Origin: Gallionellales bacterium GWA2_60_18
GTDB taxonomy: Bacteria; Pseudomonadota; Gammaproteobacteria; Burkholderiales; Gallionellaceae
Assembly (NCBI GenBank): GCA_001801105.1
Contig: MGWS01000026.1
Span: 90,759-154,758 of the forward strand
Direction: 5' to 3'
DNA: 64,000 nt
Under the pieces are notes generated by a model. The model had not been told where the DNA came from. It saw only the letters and a list, made by a program, of their open reading frames with translations, and searched no databases. Made by a program: the position numbers and the translations under genes. Below, piece by piece: positions 21,207 through 34,134 of the stretch. The stretch's first letter is position 1. The number at the start of each line of letters is the position of its first letter.

Positions 21207-22472
21207 ATGCCATCCAACTTGGCCGAATGGCTCTCCTACCTCGAATCCCTGCATCCCAAAACCATCGCGCTCGGTCTCGAGCGCGTGGCGCAAGTCAAAC
21301 AGCGGCTGAATCTTGATCCCGATTTTCCCGTCATCGTCGTCGGCGGTACCAACGGCAAGGGTTCGGTGTGCGCGCTGCTGGAAAGCATCCTGCACGCCGC
21401 CGGTTACAAGGTCGGCTGCTATACCTCGCCGCATCTGCTGCATTACAACGAGCGGGTGCGTATCGGCAAGCGGCAGGCGAGCGATGCGGAGTTGTGCGCC
21501 TCGTTCGAGCGGATCGAACAGGCACGCGGCGACATCCCGCTGACCTATTTCGAGTTTGGCACGCTGGCCGCGATGCAGTGTTTCATCGGGCATAAGGTGG
21601 ATGTCGCCATCCTTGAAGTGGGGCTGGGCGGCAGGCTGGATGCGGTGAATGTATTCGACAACGATTGCGCGGTAGTCACCAGCGTGGACATCGACCACAC
21701 CGATTATCTGGGCGAGACGCGCGAGCAGATCGCGTTCGAGAAGGCCGGCATCTTCCGCTCCGGCAAGGTGGCGATCTGTGCCGACACTAATGTGCCGCAG
21801 GCGATCCGTGACCATGCGCAGCACATCGGCGCAGAGTTGTGGTGCTTAGCCGGCGAGTTCGGCTTCAAACAGCATCAAGGGCAGTGGGATTATTTTGGCA
21901 AGGTGGGTACACGCAACTCGCTACCCTATCCGGCGTTGCGCGGCGCGTTCCAGTTGTACAACGCCAGCGCGGTACTGGCGGCGCTGGATGCGCTCAAGGA
22001 TAGATTGCCGGTGAGCATGGCAGCGGTGCGGCGCGGCCTGGTCGAGGTGCAGTTGGCCGGGCGCTTCCAGGTGGTGCCGGGGCGTCCGCAGTTGATCCTC
22101 GATGTGGCGCACAACCCGCATGCGGCGCGTTCGCTGGCGCAGAACCTTGCCGCGCTGCCGCCTGCAAAGACTTTTGCGGTGTTCGCCATGCTCAAGGACA
22201 AGGATATGGCGGGGGTGGCGCAGGCCCTCGATCCGCACATCGACAGCTGGCTGGTGGCGGGTCTCGCCATGCCGCGCGGTGCAGGCGCCGAAGAGCTGGC
22301 GCAGGTGCTGCGCAATACGGGGGTGCGCGGCGCCGTCATGGCCTTCGACAGCGTCGCCGCCGCGCTGCATCATGCCTGTGATGTGGCAGGCGAAAATGAT
22401 AGAATCGCAGCCTTCGGATCGTTCCATACGGTGGCGGAGGCGATGGCAGCCAGAGGGCTGCGGATTCCATAG
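21207..22472 (+). CDS. folC: Bifunctional folylpolyglutamate/dihydrofolate synthase
   Basis: A 421-residue Mur-ligase-type ATPase that adds glutamate to dihydropteroate and folates. The P-loop is VVGGTNGKGSVCALLESIL. SPHLLHYNERVRI, AILEVGLGGRLDAVN, and the carbamylated-lysine region TREQIAFEKAGIFRSG are typical. The C-terminal domain has LILDVAHNPHAARSLAQNLA. The stop codon lies in a small hairpin (GATTCC/GGAATC). A possible -10 box (TAGAAT at 22400-22405) inside the gene may serve the SPOR gene. Confidence 0.96.
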   Translation: MPSNLAEWLSYLESLHPKTIALGLERVAQVKQRLNLDPDFPVIVVGGTNGKGSVCALLESILHAAGYKVGCYTSPHLLHYNERVRIGKRQASDAELCASFERIEQARGDIPLTYFEFGTLAAMQCFIGHKVDVAILEVGLGGRLDAVNVFDNDCAVVTSVDIDHTDYLGETREQIAFEKAGIFRSGKVAICADTNVPQAIRDHAQHIGAELWCLAGEFGFKQHQGQWDYFGKVGTRNSLPYPALRGAFQLYNASAVLAALDALKDRLPVSMAAVRRGLVEVQLAGRFQVVPGRPQLILDVAHNPHAARSLAQNLAALPPAKTFAVFAMLKDKDMAGVAQALDPHIDSWLVAGLAMPRGAGAEELAQVLRNTGVRGAVMAFDSVAAALHHACDVAGENDRIAAFGSFHTVAEAMAARGLRIP

Positions 22473-22521
22473 CGGAATCTGCGCCGCGCGCCGCACCGTA
22501 CCCAATCAAGGTCTCAATGCA

Positions 22522-23121
22522 ATGGCGAAACAGCAGACGGAAGAAGAACTGAACATCAAGCGCAAGGCGCGTCGCCGTCTGGTCGGCGCGATCGCGCTCA
22601 CCCTGGCGGTGGTGGTGATCCTGCCCATGATGCTGGAGAGCGAACCGCGCCAGACTTCGCAGGACATCGACCTGCGCATCCCCGCGCCCGATAAGGTCGG
22701 CGAATTCGTTCCTGGCGTGGTGGTCCCGGCCATGCCGGAAGCGCCCGAACCCGAGGCTCCGGTGGCGGTTGCACCGGATGCGGGCGCGGCTTCTGCCGTG
22801 GTGCCTGCCGCCGAGGTGAAGCCGGCCGCGCCGCCGGTCACCAGCGAGCCTGCCGCCAAGCCGCAGGAAGCGGCGAAGCAGGACAAGCCGGCGCTGGCGG
22901 AAGCCTTTATCGTGCAGGTCGGCGCCTATTCCAACGCCGATACCGCGAAGCAGGAACTGGCCAAGCTGAAGGAATGGGGTTTCCGCGCGGCCTATCTCGA
23001 AAAGGCGGGCGACAAGACGCGTGTGCGTGTGGGGCCGTATGCCGAACGCGAAAAGGCCGATAAGGTGCGCGGGATGCTGGAGAAGCATGGCTTGCATCCG
23101 GTCGTCATGGGTAGTCAATGA
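22522..23121 (+). CDS. SPOR-domain cell-division protein (DedD-like)
   Basis: A 199-residue protein. A positively charged cytoplasmic start (KRKARRR) leads into one membrane span (LVGAIALTLAVVVILPMML), a Pro/Ala/Glu-rich periplasmic linker (about 60-125), and a SPOR domain at about 128-199 (FIVQVGAYSNADTAKQELAK, RVRVGPYAEREKA). SPOR domains bind denuded peptidoglycan at the septum. Its position folC-dedD-cvpA-purF is the same as in E. coli, which supports a DedD-like role. It overlaps cvpA by ATGA. Confidence 0.85.
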   Translation: MAKQQTEEELNIKRKARRRLVGAIALTLAVVVILPMMLESEPRQTSQDIDLRIPAPDKVGEFVPGVVVPAMPEAPEPEAPVAVAPDAGAASAVVPAAEVKPAAPPVTSEPAAKPQEAAKQDKPALAEAFIVQVGAYSNADTAKQELAKLKEWGFRAAYLEKAGDKTRVRVGPYAEREKADKVRGMLEKHGLHPVVMGSQ

Positions 23122-23612
23122 CCGGATTCGATTTCGCCGTCATCGCGATCCTGCTGGGTTCGCTGTTGCTCGGATTGTGGCGCGGGCTGGTGTATGAGGT
23201 GCTGTCGCTGCTCGGCTGGCCGCTGGCCTTCGTGCTGAGCCGGATGTTTGCGGGCGATGTCGTGCCGCTGATGCCGGGAGCGCAGGAGGTGATGAGGATC
23301 ACGCTGGCCTATGCCGCGGTCTTCGTCGCGGCGCTGGTCGTGTGGGGCGTGCTGGTGTGGTTCGCCTCGAAGCTGATCAAGGCGCTGGGGCTGGGCTGGC
23401 TGGATCGCGGGCTGGGTGGACTGTTCGGCGCGCTGCGCGGCTGTCTGGTGGTGCTCGCGCTGGTGTGGCTGGGCGGCATGACCGGATTGCCGGAACAGCC
23501 GTTCTGGCGCAACGCGCAGAGCAGCAGGGCGGCGGAGGGCGTCGCGCTGTGGAGCAAGGTGTGGTTGCCGGACAATATCGCGCAACGCATACATTACGGA
23601 CTTCGTGGTTGA
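23118..23612 (+). CDS. cvpA: CvpA family membrane protein
   Basis: A 164-residue inner-membrane protein with four hydrophobic segments, beginning MTGFDFAVIAILLGSLLLGL and containing the family motif GLWRGLVYEVLSLLGWPLAF and LDRGLGGLFGALRG. CvpA was named for colicin V production and is needed in some bacteria for purF expression or envelope homeostasis. It overlaps the SPOR gene by ATGA and ends 9 nt before purF. Confidence 0.92.
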   Translation: MTGFDFAVIAILLGSLLLGLWRGLVYEVLSLLGWPLAFVLSRMFAGDVVPLMPGAQEVMRITLAYAAVFVAALVVWGVLVWFASKLIKALGLGWLDRGLGGLFGALRGCLVVLALVWLGGMTGLPEQPFWRNAQSSRAAEGVALWSKVWLPDNIAQRIHYGLRG

Positions 23613-23621
23613 GGAAAAGAC

Positions 23622-25148
23622 ATGTGCGGCATTCTCGGTGTAGTTTCGCAGGTTCCGGCCAATCAGCTGCTGTATGACGGCCTGCAGGTGCTGCAGCATC
23701 GCGGCCAGGATGCGGCGGGCATCGCCACGCTGGATGGGCGCACCTTCCATCTGCACAAGGGCAACGGGCTGGTGCGCGACGTGTTCCGCACGCGCAACAT
23801 GCGTGCACTGCAGGGCAATGCGGGCATCGCGCACGTGCGCTACCCCACCGCCGGTTCTGCGGTGGACCATAACGAGGCGCAGCCGTTCTATGTGAATTCG
23901 CCGTTCGGCATCGTGCTCGGGCACAACGGCAACCTCACCAACACCAGGGAACTGCAGAAGCAGCTGTTCGCGGACGACCTGCGCCACGTCAACACCAACT
24001 CCGATTCGGAGGTGCTGCTCAACGTGTTGGCGCACGAGTTGCAGTTGCAGTCCAAGGGGATGCGCCTCGATTCGGCGACCATCTTTGCGGCGGTATCGGG
24101 CGTGCACCGGCGTTGCCGCGGCGCCTATGCGGTGGTGGCGATGATCGCCGGGTATGGCCTGCTGGCGTTCCGCGACAGCTATGGCATCCGTCCGCTGGTG
24201 GTGGGCGTGAACGAGACGGCGCAGGGCGCGGAGTATCTGGTCGCTTCCGAGAGCGTAGCGCTGGATACGCTGGGCTTCCGCTTCCTGCGCGATATCGCGC
24301 CGGGCGAGGCGGTGTTCATCGATTTCGACGGCAATTTCCACAGCCGGCAATGTAGCGACCATGCGCGGCTGAATTCCTGCATCTTCGAATACGTCTATTT
24401 CGCGCGCCCCGATTCGATGATTGACGGCGTGTCGGTCTACGAGACGCGTCTGCACATGGGCGAATATCTTGCCGACAAGATCGCGCGCGAATGGGCCGGC
24501 GTGAAGATCGACGTGGTGATCCCGATCCCGGATTCCAGCCGTCCCAGCGCATTGCAACTGGCCAACCGGCTCGGCATCCCGTTCCGCGAGGGCTTCGTGA
24601 AGAACCGCTACATCGGCCGCACCTTCATCATGCCCGGACAGGCGATGCGCAAGAAATCGGTGCGCCAGAAGCTGAATGCCATCGGCGTCGAGTTCAAGGA
24701 CAAGGATGTGCTGCTAGTGGACGATTCCATCGTGCGCGGCACCACCAGCCGCGAGATCGTGCAGATGGCGCGCGAAGCCGGTGCGCGCAGGGTGTATTTC
24801 GCCTCCGCTGCGCCGCCGGTGCGCTTCCCCAACGTGTATGGCATCGACATGCCGAGCCGCGCGGAGCTGATCGCCACCGGGCGCACCGACGCCGAAATAT
24901 GCTGCGAGATCGGTGCCGACGGTTTGATCTATCAGGACCTGGAAGACCTCAAGGCGGCGGTGCGCAAGGCCAACCCGGCCATCGTGGATTTTGATGCGTC
25001 ATGCTTCGACGGCAAGTACATCACCGGCGACATCACCGAGGACTACCTGTACGCCGTCGAAGCGATGCGCGGCGCGGGCCAGCCGGCCAGTCCGGCGGAT
25101 GATGACCAGATGGAATTGAATCTGGCGATGAGCGTCACATCGATGTGA
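23622..25148 (+). CDS. purF: Amidophosphoribosyltransferase
   Basis: A 508-residue enzyme catalysing the first committed step of purine synthesis, making phosphoribosylamine from PRPP and glutamine. The N-terminal glutaminase domain begins MCGILGVVS with Cys2 as nucleophile and no propeptide. [12 protein letters not shown] and GHNGNLTN are conserved. The PRPP-binding loop is [18 protein letters not shown]. Length matches the E. coli-type enzyme. A GGATNNN heptad array starts 10 nt after its stop codon. Confidence 0.97.
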   Translation: MCGILGVVSQVPANQLLYDGLQVLQHRGQDAAGIATLDGRTFHLHKGNGLVRDVFRTRNMRALQGNAGIAHVRYPTAGSAVDHNEAQPFYVNSPFGIVLGHNGNLTNTRELQKQLFADDLRHVNTNSDSEVLLNVLAHELQLQSKGMRLDSATIFAAVSGVHRRCRGAYAVVAMIAGYGLLAFRDSYGIRPLVVGVNETAQGAEYLVASESVALDTLGFRFLRDIAPGEAVFIDFDGNFHSRQCSDHARLNSCIFEYVYFARPDSMIDGVSVYETRLHMGEYLADKIAREWAGVKIDVVIPIPDSSRPSALQLANRLGIPFREGFVKNRYIGRTFIMPGQAMRKKSVRQKLNAIGVEFKDKDVLLVDDSIVRGTTSREIVQMAREAGARRVYFASAAPPVRFPNVYGIDMPSRAELIATGRTDAEICCEIGADGLIYQDLEDLKAAVRKANPAIVDFDASCFDGKYITGDITEDYLYAVEAMRGAGQPASPADDDQMELNLAMSVTSM

Positions 25149-25157
25149 TTAAGAACA

Positions 25158-25192
25158 GGATTCCGGATCAAGGATCCGGGATTCGAGATTGA
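25158..25192. repeat. GGATNNN heptad array, purF-metZ intergenic
   Basis: Five consecutive 7-bp units: GGATTCC, GGATCAA, GGATCCG, GGATTCG, AGATTGA. Within them CCGGATC and GATCCGG form a perfect 7-bp hairpin with an AAG loop. It lies just after the purF stop codon and ends 7 nt before the metZ ATG. The final GAGGG may act as the metZ ribosome-binding site. Confidence 0.7.
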
Positions 25193-25199
25193 GGGCACT

Positions 25200-26372
25200 A
25201 TGAGCGATAAAGATTATCAGCCGGAAACGCTGGCTGTACGCGCCGGCAGCGTGCATAGCCAGTTCCACGAGCACAGCGAGGCGCTGTTCCTGACTTCCAG
25301 CTTCACCTTCGACAGCGCAGCACAGGCCGCTGCACGCTTCATCGGCGAAGAGCCGGGCAACATCTATTCGCGTTTCACCAACCCGACCGTCACCATGTTC
25401 GAGGAGCGACTCGCGGCGATGGAAGGCGCGGAACAATGCGTAGCCACCTCTTCGGGCATGTCGGCGATCCTGGCGTGCTGCATGGGGCTGCTGAAAGCGG
25501 GAGATCATATTGTCGCGTCGCAGAGTATCTTCGGTGCGAGCGTGAACCTGTTCAACAATGTGCTGAAAAAGTTCGGCGTGGAAACGACCTACGTCTCCGC
25601 CTCCGATGTCGCGGCATGGCAGGCGGCGCTGCGCCCGAATACGAGATTGTTCTTCCTCGAGACCCCGTCCAACCCGCTCACCGAGATCTCCGACATCGCC
25701 GCGCTCGCTGCGGTGGCCAAGGGTTGCGGCGCGGTGCTGGCGGTGGACAACTGTTTCTGCACACCGATCTTGCAACGACCGCTGGAGCTGGGCGCGGACA
25801 TCGTGATCCATTCGGCGACCAAGTACATCGACGGACAGGGGCGCGTGCTGGGCGGCGCGGTGCTGGGCAGCAAAAAATTGATGGAGCCGGTGTATGGATT
25901 TTTGCGTACTGCCGGACCGACCATGAGCGCGTTCAACGCCTGGGTGTTCCTGAAGGGGCTGGAGACGCTGAAGATCCGCATGGAGGCGCACAGCGCCAGT
26001 GCGCTTGAGCTGGCGCACTGGCTGGAAGCGCAGCCCAGCGTGGCGCGCGTGTTCTATCCCGGTTTGCCGTCGCATCCGCAGCATGCACTGGCGATGAAAC
26101 AACAGAAATCCGGCGGCGGCATCGTGTCGTTCGAGGTGAAGGGCGGCAAGGAAGCCGCATGGCGTGTGATCGACAGCACCAGGCTGCTTTCCATCACGGC
26201 CAACCTCGGCGATACCAAGACCACCATCACCCATCCGGCCAGCACCACCCATGGGCGCATCTCGCCGGAAGCGCGCGCGGCGGCGGGGATATCGGATGGG
26301 CTGATCCGCATCGGAGTGGGGCTGGAGGCGCTCTGCGATATACAGGCTGATCTGCGGGGATTGGGCGGCTGA
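25200..26372 (+). CDS. metZ: O-succinylhomoserine sulfhydrylase
   Basis: A 390-residue PLP enzyme of the Cys/Met metabolism family that forms homocysteine from O-succinylhomoserine and sulfide. The cofactor region includes SSGMSAILACCMGLLKAGDH, VDNCFCTP and the PLP lysine in HSATKYIDGQGRVLGG. The C-terminal substrate loop has SLGDT-like ITANLGDTKTTITHPASTTH. The purF-metZ order is typical of beta- and gammaproteobacteria and favours MetZ over cystathionine gamma-synthase. It overlaps the next gene by one base (TGATG). Confidence 0.92.
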   Translation: MSDKDYQPETLAVRAGSVHSQFHEHSEALFLTSSFTFDSAAQAAARFIGEEPGNIYSRFTNPTVTMFEERLAAMEGAEQCVATSSGMSAILACCMGLLKAGDHIVASQSIFGASVNLFNNVLKKFGVETTYVSASDVAAWQAALRPNTRLFFLETPSNPLTEISDIAALAAVAKGCGAVLAVDNCFCTPILQRPLELGADIVIHSATKYIDGQGRVLGGAVLGSKKLMEPVYGFLRTAGPTMSAFNAWVFLKGLETLKIRMEAHSASALELAHWLEAQPSVARVFYPGLPSHPQHALAMKQQKSGGGIVSFEVKGGKEAAWRVIDSTRLLSITANLGDTKTTITHPASTTHGRISPEARAAAGISDGLIRIGVGLEALCDIQADLRGLGG

Positions 26373-26863
26373 TGGATGTCCTGGCCGCACAAGTCGGCGG
26401 TTTGCTCAAGGCGCATGGCTTGATGCTGGCGACGGCGGAGTCCTGCACCGGCGGCGGGGTGGCGCAGGTCATCACCGGCGTTGCCGGCAGTTCGGCATGG
26501 TTCGAACGCGGCTTCGTCACCTATTCCAATCTGGCCAAGCAGGAGATGCTGGGCGTGAGCGAAGCGACGCTGGTACAGCATGGTGCGGTCTCCGAAGCAG
26601 CTGCACGCGAGATGGTGGCGGGCGCGTTACAGCACAGTGCCGCACAGGTGGCGCTGGCTGTCAGTGGTATCGCCGGTCCGGACGGCGGCACTGCGGACAA
26701 GCCGGTCGGTACAGTATGGTTCGCATGGGGTATCAGGAACGGAATGACGCTTGCGCGTCTGCATCACCTGTCCGGCGACCGCGCCGAGATACGCGCACAG
26801 GCGGTGCATATCGCCTTGCAGGGCGTGGTGGATATACTGAAATACAGGACCGAGCAGGCATGA
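26372..26863 (+). CDS. pncC: Nicotinamide-nucleotide amidohydrolase (CinA C-terminal family)
   Basis: A 163-residue stand-alone CinA C-terminal domain protein. Such proteins deamidate nicotinamide mononucleotide in pyridine nucleotide salvage. Conserved stretches are LMLATAESCTGGGVAQVITG, WFERGFVTYSNLAKQEMLGV, VALAVSGIAGPDGGTADKPVG and GTVWFAW. The start ATG overlaps the metZ stop codon. It precedes recA, as cinA/pncC often does. Confidence 0.93.
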   Translation: MDVLAAQVGGLLKAHGLMLATAESCTGGGVAQVITGVAGSSAWFERGFVTYSNLAKQEMLGVSEATLVQHGAVSEAAAREMVAGALQHSAAQVALAVSGIAGPDGGTADKPVGTVWFAWGIRNGMTLARLHHLSGDRAEIRAQAVHIALQGVVDILKYRTEQA

Positions 26864-26875
26864 GCCTGCCATAAT
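26854..26875 (+). promoter_or_regulatory. recA promoter region with short dyad
   Basis: A small inverted repeat GCAGGC-ATGA-GCCTGC (26854-26869) sits directly before a -10-like CATAAT (26870-26875), 30 nt upstream of the recA ATG. The dyad also spans the pncC stop codon. I find no CTGT-N8-ACAG LexA box in the preceding 200 bp, so SOS control cannot be shown from the sequence. Confidence 0.35.
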
Positions 26876-26904
26876 CGAAACATCGTTCAAAGGGGAAAAT
26901 CAAG

Positions 26905-27955
<1,051 letters not shown>

Positions 27956-27975
<20 letters not shown>

Positions 27976-28435
27976 GTTAAGCCTGCGCGCGCGCGCCTTG
28001 CAGTATCTGGCGCGCCGCGAATACAGCCGCGCCGAGTTGCGCGGCAAGCTGCTGCCGCATGTACAGGCGCAAGATGAATCCGGACGGGAGCTGTCGCCCG
28101 ACCTGGATGCGCTGCTGGATGATCTGACCGCGCGCGGCTGGTTGTCGGACGCGCGTGCCGCCACACAGCTGCTGCACGCGAAGCGCAGCCGCTACGGCAC
28201 GCAACGCATCACGCATGAGTTGCGCCGGAAGGGCATTGCGGAAGAACTGATCAGTGCCGCGCTGCCTGCATTGAAGGACAGCGAGCTGGACGTTGCGCGC
28301 GATGTGTGGCAAAGAAAATTTGGTACATTGCCGCAGGATGCAAAGGAAAAAGCCCGGCAGATGCGCTTCCTGCAATCGCGCGGTTTTGCCATGGATGTGA
28401 TTTTCAGGTTGTTGCGGCTGGCAGAAGAAAGTTAG
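27956..28435 (+). CDS. recX: Regulatory protein RecX
   Basis: A 159-residue RecX that caps and limits RecA filament growth. It consists of helical repeats: [20 protein letters not shown], then [20 protein letters not shown], then [16 protein letters not shown], with a last repeat ending in [19 protein letters not shown]. The start is taken as GTG at 27956, overlapping recA; a longer in-frame opening exists upstream but lies within the recA tail codons. Close coupling to recA is normal. Confidence 0.9.
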
Positions 28436-28459
28436 CCGTTTTTTTTGGAATGTTCGATG

Positions 28460-31081
<2,622 letters not shown>

Positions 31082-31120
31082 TCCGGCTGTGTATCCATTA
31101 CGTGATTTTTGGGAATAGCG

Positions 31121-31570
31121 ATGTCAGAGAATCAAACGCGGCATACGGTGCTGATGATCGAGGACGATCCTGTGGGGGTCGATCTGGCGCGCAGCGCTGC
31201 TGCCGAGTGCGTAGACGATTTCGATATGGTCGTGCTCAGGGATGCCGATGAGGTGCTGGCCTGGCTGGACGCTAGCGTTGCGAGCAGTCATCCCATCCCG
31301 CGCGTCATCCTGATCGACCTGAAGCTTCCCAAGCTGGACGGGTTGGCGGTATTGCGCAAGCTGCGCATGCACGAGGTCACCCGCGACATACCGGTGCTGG
31401 GATTCTCCGCGGAATACACCCAAGGTGACATATTGATGAGCTACCGGGTCGGCGCCAACAGCTTTGTCGCAAAGCCGGCCGATCTGCAGCAGTTCATCGA
31501 GTTCTTCAACAAGCAGCTTCCCTACTGGTTGCAGCCGCGCCAGCGTAAGCTGGCTTTCTCGACCAGCTAA
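31121..31570 (+). CDS. CheY-like single-domain response regulator
   Basis: A 149-residue receiver domain with no output domain. Acidic pocket IEDDP, phosphoacceptor Asp in VILIDLKLPKLDGL, the Ser switch residue in VLGFSAEYT and the Lys in NSFVAKPADLQQF are all present. This arrangement is typical of Rcp1-like regulators, which act through protein contacts. No histidine kinase is nearby. Start at 31121 has GGGAA upstream. The stop codon is immediately followed by a palindromic element. Confidence 0.88.
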   Translation: MSENQTRHTVLMIEDDPVGVDLARSAAAECVDDFDMVVLRDADEVLAWLDASVASSHPIPRVILIDLKLPKLDGLAVLRKLRMHEVTRDIPVLGFSAEYTQGDILMSYRVGANSFVAKPADLQQFIEFFNKQLPYWLQPRQRKLAFSTS

Positions 31571-31700
31571 ACATAGCGACAGAAATCTACTGCGCGGCTG
31601 AATGGCTGCGTTGCGCGGTGCTCGGAATCCTCATGCACTGCTTTCCTGCGCGCCGTGCGCCTTGCCATTCAGCCGCTCGCTACGATTTCTGTCGCTATGT
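31571..31700. repeat. Palindromic mobile element (MITE-like), copy 2
   Basis: A 130-bp element with near-perfect terminal arms: ACATAGCGACAGAAATCTAC at the left and its near complement ending GATTTCTGTCGCTATGT at the right. The arms continue through TGCGCGGCTGAATGGCTGCG and its partner. It shares its core with 6916-7059. It begins right after the response-regulator stop codon, and its right end contains the waaF stop codon (TAG, minus strand, 31697-31695). Confidence 0.85.
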
Positions 31701-32711
31701 ATAACCATTCGGCAAGGCTTCCAGTTCATTCCACACGCGTTCCGGCGTGAGTCGCGTCATGCATTTGAGATGGCCGGGCAGGCATTGGCGCTCGAAGCAG
31801 GGGCTGCATTCGATATCAGCCATGAGGACGCGCGCCCTGTCCGACAGCGGCGGCGTGAACTGCGGGCTGCTGGAGCCGAACAGCGCCAGCATGGGCCGAT
31901 CCAGTGCCGCAGCGAGGTGCATCAGACCGGAATCGTTGCTCACCACCCATTGCGCGCACGACAACAGGGCGATGGCCTCGGCGAGATCGGTGCGCCCGCA
32001 CAGGTTGACGCTGTCGCCGGCAAGGCTGGCGATGGCGTCGCCGACTTCCTTGTCCTTGGGCGAACCGAGCAGCCATACCGCATAACCTTTAGCTTCCAGC
32101 CGTTTGGCGAGTTCGGCATAGCTGGCGACCGGCCAGCGCTTGGCCGGGCCGTATTCGGCCCCCGGACAGAATGCCGCGACCGGTTTGTCCAGCGTCAGGC
32201 CGAGACGGTGCAGCGCGGCTTCGCGCTGTTCGGCGGAGACCGCCAGACGGGGATGGGGCAAGGGACGCGGTATCTCGCCGTGCGGCGTTTCGGCCAGTTG
32301 CGCGAAGCGCTCCACCATCAGCGGCAGCCGCTGCTTGTCGAGCTTGCGCGCGTCGTTGAGCAGGCCATAACGCATCTCGCCGACAAAGCCGGTGCGTAGC
32401 GGGATGCCCGCAAAGAACGGCACCAGCGCGGACTTCCACGAATTGGGCAGCACGATGGCTTGTTCGTAATGCGCGGAACGCAGTCGCTTGCCGAGTTGGT
32501 AGCGCGCGCCGAGTTGCAGCGCGCCATGCGGGAAGGGGTTGATGACGATCTCGTTGACCTCGGGCATCTGGCGCAGCAGATGCTCCGTCCAAGGCGGCGC
32601 CAGCACGTCGATGCGGCAACCGGGGTGGCGTTGCACAAGCCGCATCAGCATCGGCTGCATCAGCATGCAGTCGCCGACCCAGCTGGGCGCGATGATGAGG
32701 ATACTTTGCAT
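31695..32711 (-). CDS. waaF: ADP-heptose--LPS heptosyltransferase II
   Basis: A 338-residue GT-B glycosyltransferase (GT9) that adds the second heptose to the lipopolysaccharide inner core. The N-terminus MQSILIIAPSWVGDCMLMQP has the WVGD motif. FCPGAEYGPAKRWP and the donor-site stretch VVSNDSGLMHLAAALDRP are typical of WaaF. The last codons and the stop come from the palindromic element 31571-31700, so the native C-terminus was probably altered by a few residues. The Shine-Dalgarno is weak. It is downstream of ilvE and the zinc-finger gene. Confidence 0.94.
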   Translation of the reverse strand: MQSILIIAPSWVGDCMLMQPMLMRLVQRHPGCRIDVLAPPWTEHLLRQMPEVNEIVINPFPHGALQLGARYQLGKRLRSAHYEQAIVLPNSWKSALVPFFAGIPLRTGFVGEMRYGLLNDARKLDKQRLPLMVERFAQLAETPHGEIPRPLPHPRLAVSAEQREAALHRLGLTLDKPVAAFCPGAEYGPAKRWPVASYAELAKRLEAKGYAVWLLGSPKDKEVGDAIASLAGDSVNLCGRTDLAEAIALLSCAQWVVSNDSGLMHLAAALDRPMLALFGSSSPQFTPPLSDRARVLMADIECSPCFERQCLPGHLKCMTRLTPERVWNELEALPNGYT

Positions 32712-32734
32712 CAATCTGCCAAATTCAAGGGCAT

Positions 32735-32804
32735 GTCATTTCGAGCGAAGCGAGAAATCTTGCAGAGATGTGGTTTCAAGATTCCTCACTTTGTTCGGAA
32801 TGAC
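32735..32804. repeat. Palindromic element (GTCATTTCGAGCGAAGCG type)
   Basis: A 70-bp imperfect palindrome: GTCATTTCGAGCGAAGCGAG at the left pairs with CTCACTTTGTTCGGAATGAC at the right. This is a common form of dispersed short repeat in bacterial genomes. It lies between the zinc-finger gene and waaF within a minus-strand gene string and could act as an mRNA hairpin. Confidence 0.8.
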
Positions 32805-32809
32805 TGGGG

Positions 32810-33013
32810 CTAGTGATGTCCCTTGGGTAGTTCACCCTTGAAACGATACAGCGTGCCGCAATAAGGGCAGCGCGACTCGCCGCCGTTGTCGAGCGGGATG
32901 TTCACTTTCGGGTGCGCGTTCCACAGGCTCGCGCCCGGCCTCGGGCAGGTCAGCGGCAGGTCATGCGCGGCGACTTCGATGTAACGCTGGGTGATGTGGT
33001 CTTCCTTGCTCAT
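32810..33013 (-). CDS. CHCC zinc-finger domain protein
   Basis: A 67-residue protein with a single zinc-binding module: Cys in LTCPRPG, a central His in WNAHPKVNIPL, and CPYCGTLY near the end. This matches the zf-CHCC family (related to the NDUFS6 subunit of complex I). Its bacterial role is unknown. It lies 15 nt downstream of ilvE, so it is likely co-transcribed. Confidence 0.85.
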   Translation of the reverse strand: MSKEDHITQRYIEVAAHDLPLTCPRPGASLWNAHPKVNIPLDNGGESRCPYCGTLYRFKGELPKGHH

Positions 33014-33028
33014 GGTTCTTTCCTCATC

Positions 33029-33949
33029 CTAAACGTGATCCAGCCATGCGGCATGTCCGGGATGCTTGCCGGAGACGCAATCGAAGAAGGCCTGCTGCAA
33101 GCGGGTGGTAATCGGGCCGCGCGTGCCGCTGCCGATGGTGCGCGTATCCAGTTCGCGGATCGGCGTGACTTCAGCCGCCGTGCCGGTGAAGAAGGCCTCG
33201 TCGGCGCAATACACTTCGTCGCGCGTGATGCGCTTCTCGATCACCTCGATACCGGCTTCACGAGCCAGCGTGAGGACGGAGTCGCGCGTGATGCCTTCCA
33301 GGCAGGAGGTGAGATCGGGCGTATAGAGTTTGCCCTTCTTCACGATGAAGATGTTCTCGCCGGCGCCTTCGGCGACATAGCCGTCCACGTCCAGCAACAG
33401 CGCCTCGTCGTAGCCGTCGTGCGCCACTTCCTGATGCGCCAGGATGGAATTGGTATAGGTGCCGACCGATTTGGAGCGGCACATGTTGATGTTGACATGG
33501 TGGCGGGTGAAGCTGGAGGTCTTCACGCGGATGCCTTTCGCCATGCCTTCTTCGCCCAGATAGGCGCCCCACGGCCAGGCCGCGACGGCGACATGCACGC
33601 TGAGCGTGGTGGCGGCGATGCCCATCGCCTCGGAGCCGTAGAACACGATGGGGCGGATGTAGCAGGATTCCAGCTTGTTGGCGCGCACCGCTTCGCGCTG
33701 CGCCTCCATCAGGGTCTCCTTGTCGAACGGCATCTTCATCTTGAAGATATAGGCCGAGTTGAACAGGCGGTCAGTATGTTCCTGCAGGCGGAAGATCGCC
33801 GTGCCCTGCGCGGTCTTGTAGGCGCGCACCCCTTCGAACACGCCCATGCCGTAATGCAGGGTATGGGTCAGCACGTGGGCGGTGGCATCGCGCCAGGGGA
33901 CGAGCTTGCCGTCATACCAGATGAAGCCGTCGCGGTCGGACATCGACAT
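33029..33949 (-). CDS. ilvE: Branched-chain amino acid aminotransferase
   Basis: A 306-residue fold-type IV PLP aminotransferase performing the last step of isoleucine, leucine and valine synthesis. The N-terminus [20 protein letters not shown] and [17 protein letters not shown] are typical. [10 protein letters not shown], the PLP-binding Lys region [20 protein letters not shown] and [15 protein letters not shown] are conserved. AAGGA precedes the ATG. It heads the minus-strand string ilvE, zinc finger, waaF. Confidence 0.96.
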   Translation of the reverse strand: MSMSDRDGFIWYDGKLVPWRDATAHVLTHTLHYGMGVFEGVRAYKTAQGTAIFRLQEHTDRLFNSAYIFKMKMPFDKETLMEAQREAVRANKLESCYIRPIVFYGSEAMGIAATTLSVHVAVAAWPWGAYLGEEGMAKGIRVKTSSFTRHHVNINMCRSKSVGTYTNSILAHQEVAHDGYDEALLLDVDGYVAEGAGENIFIVKKGKLYTPDLTSCLEGITRDSVLTLAREAGIEVIEKRITRDEVYCADEAFFTGTAAEVTPIRELDTRTIGSGTRGPITTRLQQAFFDCVSGKHPGHAAWLDHV

Positions 33950-34134
33950 AATGGGATTCCTTATAGATGGTTCGGTTGCAAAGCGCGGATTTTAGCCTGT
34001 TCCAGTCGGTTTATGAAGACGCGCGGGAAAATTAAGCAGGCATTCAGGTTGGTTTCATTGTCGGTCGATTCGGGTATGATTAGACCGCCTTGACACATGG
34101 CGACCCCCCCGCTTTCCCTTGAAGAACGATTGAG

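Noticed and set aside
28445..28459. Earlier TTG start of alaS
   Set aside because: The extra residues are not conserved, and the ATG codons at 28457/28460 fit both the ribosome-binding site and the family N-terminus.
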